Shown: positions 5,394-9,711 of the stretch, piece by piece
Numbering within the stretch: position 1 is the stretch's first letter
Layout: the number at the start of each line of letters is the position of its first letter
NCBI GenBank assembly: GCA_013812805.1
Contig: JACCSV010000049.1
Coordinates: forward strand, 1 to 9,711
Direction of reading: 5' to 3'
Source of the DNA: Sphingomonas sp.
Lineage (GTDB): Bacteria; Pseudomonadota; Alphaproteobacteria; Sphingomonadales; Sphingomonadaceae
Length of the DNA stretch: 9,711 nt
Translations under genes and position numbers: made by a program
Notes under the pieces: generated by a model
What the model saw: only the letters and a program-made list of their open reading frames with translations
Told to the model about the DNA's origin: nothing
The model's database searches: none

Positions 5394-5753
5394 AGTGGCC
5401 CAATACTCGAAAGCCTGCCGCTGCAGCCGCCTGATGAACTTCGCCGCTTGCGGGCCTTCCCAGAGACCCTCGTAGCCGTGGATCATCGCGGCATCGTCGA
5501 CCCACCAGCCTTGACCCGGCAAGCCGTCCGACTGGCGGACTACCAGTACCGCCAGCTCGGGCTCGCCAAGTGCGGCGGCTTTCTCGTCAACCACCGCCAG
5601 CACCTTGCACAGCGCCCGCATCCTGGGCCGGCTGAACGAGTGACCCAGCGCTGCCAGAAGCTCCGAGTAAGTGATCGGCTCCCCGGATGCAGCGGCGGCG
5701 ATGAGGTGGGCGCGGACCTCGGCCGGGTCGGCGAGCAACCCCGCCAAACTCAT
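5373..5753 (-). CDS. 126-aa protein of unknown function, tail encoded by a repeat
   Basis: I do not recognise a named family. The protein is soluble, with no signal peptide or membrane helix. The motif order is GEPITYSELLAALG (25-37), a helix with RPRMRALCKVL (42-52), ELAVLVVRQSDGLPGQGWW (66-84) and a C-terminal amphipathic helix (101-118). This order recalls the winged helix of alkyltransferase-like proteins (TYG.LA..LG, then R.V...L, then a VV..G.L.G strand), but the PCHR active-site motif is absent, so this is only a pattern resemblance. The ATG at 5753 forms an ATGA overlap with the stop of the upstream lipoprotein gene, which supports it and implies coupling. The stop codon and the last residues (HCEER) lie inside the palindromic repeat at 5327-5393, so the original C-terminus may have been replaced or extended. 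Confidence 0.82.
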   Translation of the reverse strand: MSLAGLLADPAEVRAHLIAAAASGEPITYSELLAALGHSFSRPRMRALCKVLAVVDEKAAALGEPELAVLVVRQSDGLPGQGWWVDDAAMIHGYEGLWEGPQAAKFIRRLQRQAFEYWATRHCEER

Positions 5754-6418
5754 TCCGGCTGATCGACCACCGGCGTCAACTCGAACACCTCGATCTTCGC
5801 CCCGTTCTGCGGCCACGGGATCACCAGCCGCCAGCGGAATGGCGCGATCCGCTCGAACACGCCGGCCACGTTGCGCCCCGGATCATCTCCATAAGCGACT
5901 GGCTCCTGCTCATCGCCAAGCGCGAGGCTGCCGAGGAAGATCATTCGGGTCGAATCGTCATCTTCCCACAGCCGCCCGGCGGGGCGCTGGCTACCGGTCT
6001 GCTTGGTAATCGCAAGCCGCCCGTCGTCGCCGATCTGGACGTAGCAGAAGAAGGGTTTGAACTTCTCGAATACGGGGGTTTTCGGGGTCTTGCCGATCCG
6101 GATCGTTCGGCAATTGTAGCTTCCGGGCGTCGGCGCCGGCAACGGCAGCGCCGCCCGCGGAGTAAGCAATTCGCCCTCGGCGGCGATGTCGCGGCGGTGC
6201 CGCGGGCGAGCCTCGGCCAGCGACTGGTGCCAGGCGAGGCCGACTCGGTTGATCCGCGTTTGGTCGGCTGCAGTCGCAATTCGGCCCCAGGTTTCGGAGA
6301 CAGGTTGCGGCTCGGCCGTGACGGTCGCCGCGGCGCGCTTGGCGTCGATGTTCGAGGTGGTGCAACCGGTGGCCAGTGCCGTCACCACAATCAACGCTGC
6401 CGGACGCAAAAACTTCAC
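5750..6418 (-). CDS. DUF4893-type lipoprotein
   Basis: This 222-aa predicted lipoprotein starts with MKFLRPAALIVVTALATGC. The lipobox LATGC makes Cys19 the lipidation site and Thr20 the next residue, so export by Sec and attachment to a membrane facing the periplasm is expected. The mature part has GELLTPRAALPLPAP (about 82-96), GSYNCRTIRIGK (98-109), FFCYVQIGDDGRL (122-134), KQTGSQRPAG (138-147), MIFLGSLALG (158-167) and RWRLVIPWP (193-201). From memory these match DUF4893, a family of unknown function seen mostly in sphingomonads. Two cysteines, in YNCRT and FFCYV, could form a disulphide. The GTG at 6418 is supported by AGGGGA six bases upstream and by the signal peptide. It heads the minus-strand run; the next gene overlaps by ATGA. 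Confidence 0.88.
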   Translation of the reverse strand: MKFLRPAALIVVTALATGCTTSNIDAKRAAATVTAEPQPVSETWGRIATAADQTRINRVGLAWHQSLAEARPRHRRDIAAEGELLTPRAALPLPAPTPGSYNCRTIRIGKTPKTPVFEKFKPFFCYVQIGDDGRLAITKQTGSQRPAGRLWEDDDSTRMIFLGSLALGDEQEPVAYGDDPGRNVAGVFERIAPFRWRLVIPWPQNGAKIEVFELTPVVDQPE

Positions 6419-6424
6419 GGGGGG

Positions 6425-6430
6425 TCCCCT
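6425..6430 (-). promoter_or_regulatory. Shine-Dalgarno of the DUF4893 lipoprotein gene
   Basis: AGGGGA on the minus strand lies six bases before the GTG at 6418. It selects this GTG over an ATG at 6496, which would bury the signal peptide behind 26 unrelated residues. Confidence 0.7.
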
Positions 6431-6579
6431 GTGGCGGATACACGGCACAGCGTGGCAGCGCAGCGCGGGAGATACAACCAAGGCGCTCTTCACCAAAACC
6501 GTTCAACGCGAGTTTGCGTCGGCTCCGCGCACGCGCGGTGAAGGCGGAACCCACGGCGGTTTGCGACATTGCTATAGCG

Positions 6580-7039
6580 ATGGGACGGATCGCCATCATC
6601 GCCATGACGATGCTCGCACTTGGCGCGTGTGCGCCTGCGACCCCCACTGGTGATCCATCACAGCCGCCTCACCAGAGGCCAAGCGCTCACCCGCCGCAGA
6701 AGATCGCATGCCCGATAACCAGCTCGTCGAACTGGGCTGCCTGGGTCAATGCGATGCCTGGGCCGAACGAGCGTCCGACCCTGATCGTCACCGGCAAAGC
6801 GACGGTGCCGACCGGCGGCTATCGCTTCGCCTGGCGCGACATGCGGGTGATGGAAAGCTATCCGGTGCAAATATCCGTCGAGCTTGAAGCCATTCCGCCG
6901 AGCGGCGGCGCGACCCAGGCAAGTCGTCACCCACGACGTGCGCGGGCAATGGCCGATGAGCCCGCCGGTGGGGTCGCTGACCATACGCTGCGGCGGCCAG
7001 ACGCTGGCGGCGATTTCCCCGGTCGAAACCGCGCACTGA
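6580..7039 (+). pseudogene. Small lipoprotein gene, apparently frameshifted near 6922
   Basis: The ATG at 6580 opens a lipoprotein signal, MGRIAIIAMTMLALGAC, with lipobox LGAC and lipidation at Cys17, followed by a Pro/His-rich linker (20-40) and a domain starting KIACPITSSSNWAAW (41-55). The frame runs well to Ala114 (GGATQA). After that, the annotated frame gives an Arg/Ala-rich stretch typical of out-of-frame GC-rich DNA, ending at a TAA at 7045-7047. Dropping one A at 6921-6922 gives VVTHDVRGQWPMSPPVG, then LTIRCGGQTLAAISPVETAH and a TGA at 7037-7039, a 152-aa product. Cys44 and Cys136 could then form a disulphide. So one extra base has split the gene, either a real mutation or a sequencing error. 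No Shine-Dalgarno is visible before 6580. Function is unknown. Confidence 0.75.
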
Positions 7040-7079
7040 CCTGCTAAGAAGGGCCACGGACACAAGGACGGGGGGCCTC

Positions 7080-7301
7080 ATGCTGAACCTGGTATCACTG
7101 ATCATCGGCGCGGTTGCGCTAGTTCTGGCGGTCGTCGCCTTCCTGCCGCTGCTCGGCTGGGCCAACTGGGTGATCATCCCGCTGGCGATCATCGGCGCGG
7201 TCGTTGGCATGGCGGCCAGCGGCAACTCCGGCCGCAACCTCAACCTGTTCGTGATCGTCGTCGGAGTCGTCCGGCTGATGCTGGGCGGCGGCATATTGTG
7301 A
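7080..7301 (+). CDS. 73-aa hydrophobic membrane protein
   Basis: The family is not recognised with certainty; it resembles small DUF4190- or DUF4064-like proteins with glycine-rich helices. Three hydrophobic segments lie at about 4-24, 28-46 and 55-70, broken by a GWANW turn (26-30) and a polar SGNSGRN loop (47-53). The ATG at 7080 follows an AAGGACGGGGGG purine run that can serve as ribosome binding site. The TGA at 7299-7301 overlaps the GTG of the next gene (GTGA), so the two are probably translated together. The lipoprotein gene upstream ends 40 bp before it and may share the transcript. Confidence 0.8.
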   Translation: MLNLVSLIIGAVALVLAVVAFLPLLGWANWVIIPLAIIGAVVGMAASGNSGRNLNLFVIVVGVVRLMLGGGIL

Positions 7302-7894
7302 GCCGCGACCCGCGGGTGGATGCCTACATCGCCCGCGCGCAACCGTTCGCTCGGCCGGTCATGGAGCATGTCCGCGAGCGGGTTCACGAGGTTCTTCCGC
7401 AGGCCGAGGAGACGCTGAAGTGGAGCGCTCCAGCTTTTACGCTGGATGGCAAGATCGTGCTGATGCTGGCCGCGTTCAAAGCCCATGCGGCGCTGAATTT
7501 CTGGCGAGGGCAGGAGCTTCGCGGCGAGGCTTCGAGCGGAGAGGGCATGGGCCAGTTCGGAAAGCTGACGTCGGTCGCCGACTTGCCGCCCGACGCGGAA
7601 CTGGAGCGGCTGATCAGCGAGGCGGCGCGGCTGGCCCGATCGGCACCAGCTCCGCGCAAGGTCAAGCACGCACCCAAGGCCGAGCCGCAACTGCACCCGG
7701 ATTTCGCTGCTGCGCTCGACACGGCGCCGAAAGCCAAGGCTGTACTCGACGGCTTCAGCCCCGGCGCCCGCCGCGAGTATCTAGATTGGATCGCCGACGC
7801 CAAGCGCGACGAAACCCGCGCCAGCCGGATCGCCACCGCGATCGAATGGCTGAGCGAGGGCAAGAAGAAGAACTGGAAGTACGAGCGCTGCTGA
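7298..7894 (+). CDS. DUF1801 / YdeI-OmdA family protein
   Basis: This 198-aa cytoplasmic protein has two parts. Residues 10-112 match the DUF1801 fold: VHEVLPQAEETLKWSAPAFT at 29-48, then an ALNFWRG segment (65-71), GMGQFGKLTSVADLPPD (83-99) and a following helix. Residues 133-198 match the C-terminal YdeI/OmpD-associated (OmdA) domain: FAAALDTAPKAKAVLDGFSP, REYLDWIADAKRDETRA and IEWLSEGKKKNWKYE. A Lys/Pro-rich linker joins them (117-130). Some family members have been linked to resistance to bacteriocins and peptides in enterobacteria, but the mechanism is not known and transfer of that role is inference. The GTG at 7298 overlaps the preceding stop (GTGA). The TGA at 7892-7894 directly abuts the phaC stop on the other strand. 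Confidence 0.9.
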   Translation: MSRDPRVDAYIARAQPFARPVMEHVRERVHEVLPQAEETLKWSAPAFTLDGKIVLMLAAFKAHAALNFWRGQELRGEASSGEGMGQFGKLTSVADLPPDAELERLISEAARLARSAPAPRKVKHAPKAEPQLHPDFAAALDTAPKAKAVLDGFSPGARREYLDWIADAKRDETRASRIATAIEWLSEGKKKNWKYERC

Positions 7895-9670
7895 CTAGCG
7901 CTCCTTGACGTAGCGCCCGGGGGCGTCCTCGATTGCCTTGAGCTTGCCCTTGCCGGGAATTCGCGGGCCTTTCGCCAGCACCACCTTCGGATCCTGCTTC
8001 TTCAGCCACTTGATCCAATCCGGCCACCAGCTGCCTTTGTGCTCGGTCGCGCCCTCGATGAAGCTGTCGAGGGTGCCGCACGGCTGATCGTTGATCCAAT
8101 ATTGGTATTTGCCGGCGGCCGGCGGATTGACGACGCCGGCGATGTGCCCGGAGCCGGCGAGGACGAAGCGCTTGTCGCCGGCGAAATGGTCCATCACCTT
8201 CCAGACGCTCTCGGGCGGTGCGATATGATCCTCGCGCCCGGCCTGGATGTAGCAGGGCGTCTTGACGGTGCTGATATCGACCGAGACGCCGCCAAGCGTC
8301 ACGCCGCCTTTCTCGATCAGCTTGTTCGATTTGTAGAGGCTGTCGAGATAGTCGCGATGCCAGGCGGCCGGCAGGTTCGCCGTGTCCGAATTCCAGTGCA
8401 GCAGGTCAAACGGCGCCGGCTCCTCGCCCATCAGGTAATTGCTGACCACATAGTTCCAGATGAGGTCGCGGCCGCGCAATAGGTTGAAGGTCGCGGCCAT
8501 GTAGCGGCCGTCGAGATAACCTTTTTCCGCCGTCAGCTGATCGAGCATCGCCAGCGTGTCGGGACCACTAAACAGCTTGAGGTCGCCGGCCTGGCTGAAA
8601 TCCACCTGGGCGGTGAGGAAGGTCGCCGAGCGCACCTTCTTCTGCTGTTTCTTGGCATGGAGGTAAGCGAGGGTCGCCGCCAGCGTCGTCCCGGCGACGC
8701 AATAGCCGACCGCATCGACGCTTTCGACGCCCAAAAGGTCGCGGATCGTGTCGATCGCGTCGAGTTGCCCCTCCAGCGCATAATCGTCGAGCGTGACGTG
8801 GGCGATGCTCTCGTCGGCCGATTTCCAGCTGACCATGAACAAGGTGACGCCCTGGTCGACACACCATTTGACGAAGCTCTTCTCGGGCGTGAGATCGAGG
8901 ATGTAAAAGCGGTTGATCCACGGTGGGAAGATTACCACCGGCGTCGCCAAGACCTCTTCGGTGGTCGGAGTGTACTGGATCAGCTGGTAGAGCGGCGTCT
9001 CCTTGACCACCTTGCCGGGCGTCACCGCCAGCGTCTTGCCGACCTCGAAACCGCCCGGCGCGGTTTGCGTCAGCTGGCCCGCGGCAACGTCCTTGAGCAT
9101 GTTGGCGAGGCCCTTGAGCAGATTGTCGCCGCGGGTCTCGATCGTCTTCCTGAGCACCTGCGGGTTGGTCAGCGCGAAGTTGGACGGGCTCATCGCGTCG
9201 ACGAAGTTGCGGGTCGCGAACTTCATCTTCTGCCGCGTTTCCTCGTCGACGCCCTCGATGTCGTCGACCGTCCCAAGCAATTTGTCGGACAGCGCCAGGT
9301 AGCTTTGCCGGATCTGGTCGAACAGCGGATTCTCGCGCCATTCCGGCGCTGAGAAGCGGCGGTCCTTGGCCTCCGCTTTGCTGCCGGGGTCGAGCCCTAC
9401 CATCTTGCCCCAGGTCTCCAGGCCCTTGGCCCAAGCTTCGGCACCGGCGCTCATCATCGCCATCGGGTCGGTGGGCGCAGGAGTGGTGCCAAAGCCAAAG
9501 GCGGGCGGGAATGCACCCCACGGCGGGGGTGCTGCAGCGGCTGTCGGCTGCGCCGTTTTGAGCCCCTCGGCCCACGCCTCCATCAGCATCTGCTGGGTGC
9601 GGCCCATCACCCAGGTCCAGTGCTGCCAATCTTCGAGGGTGGGAATCGCGTTGTCCGTTTTCTCTGTCAT
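7895..9670 (-). CDS. phaC: Class I polyhydroxyalkanoate synthase PhaC
   Basis: This 591-aa enzyme, normal length for class I, polymerises 3-hydroxyacyl-CoA (usually hydroxybutyryl-CoA) into storage polyester at the granule surface. The N-terminal region (1-110) includes an Ala/Pro-rich low-complexity stretch (40-70). The PhaC N-domain covers about 110-280, with NPLFDQIRQSYL (114-125) and TPLYQLIQYTP (225-235), followed by PPWINRFYILDL (249-260). The alpha/beta-hydrolase core has the nucleophile Cys324 in GYCVAG (322-327), Asp481 in GREDHIAP (478-485) and His509 in GSGHIAGVVNPP (506-517). The ATG at 9670 is chosen because the only longer option (9691) starts inside a palindromic repeat; no good Shine-Dalgarno is seen for either. 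No phaA, phaB or phaZ is adjacent. The phasin 6 kb away is its likely partner. The promoter must lie within or beyond the repeat. Confidence 0.96.
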   Translation of the reverse strand: MTEKTDNAIPTLEDWQHWTWVMGRTQQMLMEAWAEGLKTAQPTAAAAPPPWGAFPPAFGFGTTPAPTDPMAMMSAGAEAWAKGLETWGKMVGLDPGSKAEAKDRRFSAPEWRENPLFDQIRQSYLALSDKLLGTVDDIEGVDEETRQKMKFATRNFVDAMSPSNFALTNPQVLRKTIETRGDNLLKGLANMLKDVAAGQLTQTAPGGFEVGKTLAVTPGKVVKETPLYQLIQYTPTTEEVLATPVVIFPPWINRFYILDLTPEKSFVKWCVDQGVTLFMVSWKSADESIAHVTLDDYALEGQLDAIDTIRDLLGVESVDAVGYCVAGTTLAATLAYLHAKKQQKKVRSATFLTAQVDFSQAGDLKLFSGPDTLAMLDQLTAEKGYLDGRYMAATFNLLRGRDLIWNYVVSNYLMGEEPAPFDLLHWNSDTANLPAAWHRDYLDSLYKSNKLIEKGGVTLGGVSVDISTVKTPCYIQAGREDHIAPPESVWKVMDHFAGDKRFVLAGSGHIAGVVNPPAAGKYQYWINDQPCGTLDSFIEGATEHKGSWWPDWIKWLKKQDPKVVLAKGPRIPGKGKLKAIEDAPGRYVKER

Positions 9671-9685
9671 GCCGGCACACTTAGG

Positions 9686-9711
9686 CGTCATTGCGAGCGA
9701 AGCGAAGCAAT
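9686..9711. repeat. Palindromic repeat, CGTCATTGCGAG family, cut by window end
   Basis: The arm CGTCATTGCGAG (9686-9697) continues as a 26-bp match, 24 positions identical, to the left half of the copy at 5327-5352. The other half should lie beyond 9711. It sits 15 bp upstream of the phaC start codon. Confidence 0.85.

Noticed and set aside
6469..6496. Possible minus-strand promoter TTGGTG-N16-TATCTC for the DUF4893 lipoprotein gene
   Set aside because: Both hexamers match the consensus only partly. Several equally weak combinations exist in the 6419-6579 gap, so it is not listed as a feature.
1..9711. CRISPR array, tRNA, rRNA, insertion sequence, toxin-antitoxin pair or phage genes
   Set aside because: I looked for regularly spaced repeats, cloverleaf-like elements, transposase or recombinase motifs and small toxin-like pairs on both strands, and saw none.

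Overview
The window looks like ordinary chromosome from a sphingomonad-type alphaproteobacterium. This rests on high GC, a MurA, ClpS, ATP12 and class I PhaC set typical of that group, a DUF4893-type lipoprotein, and two intergenic palindromic repeat families (CCTTCGACA..CTCAGG and CGTCATTGCGAG..CTCGCAATGACG) that I recall from such genomes. There is no rRNA, tRNA, CRISPR array, transposase, integrase or phage gene. I see no obvious defence or biosynthetic cluster.

Layout. Positions 1-447 hold the N-terminal third of murA (minus strand, cut by the window edge). A palindromic repeat follows in the murA-clpS gap, then clpS and a phasin gene with a strong intrinsic terminator (all minus). A 120-bp divergent region at 1819-1938 carries a well-formed phasin promoter overlapped by a TGCA-rich dyad. 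gmk (plus strand) comes next and converges on a tightly packed minus-strand run. Read 5' to 3' from 6418 down to 2589, that run is DUF4893 lipoprotein, 126-aa unknown protein, RluC-type pseudouridine synthase, HAD phosphatase, 81-aa two-helix membrane protein and ATP12. Neighbours in the run overlap or nearly touch, except for a 71-bp gap before the pseudouridine synthase that is mostly filled by a hairpin repeat. From 6580 to 7894 the plus strand carries a lipoprotein gene that appears broken by one extra base, a 73-aa membrane protein and a DUF1801/YdeI-OmdA family protein. From 7895 to 9670 the minus strand carries a full-length class I polyhydroxyalkanoate synthase, with half of another palindromic repeat 15 bp upstream of its start.

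How the genes work together. phaC (polymer synthesis) and the phasin (granule surface) are 6 kb apart and point to polyhydroxyalkanoate storage. The phasin has an N-terminal histone-like basic tail, which suggests a link between granules and the nucleoid. The phasin promoter architecture suggests control by a PhaR-type repressor, which is not encoded here. The rluC-HAD-membrane protein-ATP12 block is coupled by overlapping start and stop codons and joins ribosome modification, small-molecule phosphatase activity and F1-ATPase assembly.

I did not find a clearly new multi-gene system. The best leads are the N-terminally tailed phasin and its operator, the ATP12-coupled small membrane protein, the 126-aa protein whose motif order recalls alkyltransferase-like winged helices and whose last residues come from a repeat, and the single-base frameshift in the 6580-7039 lipoprotein gene.
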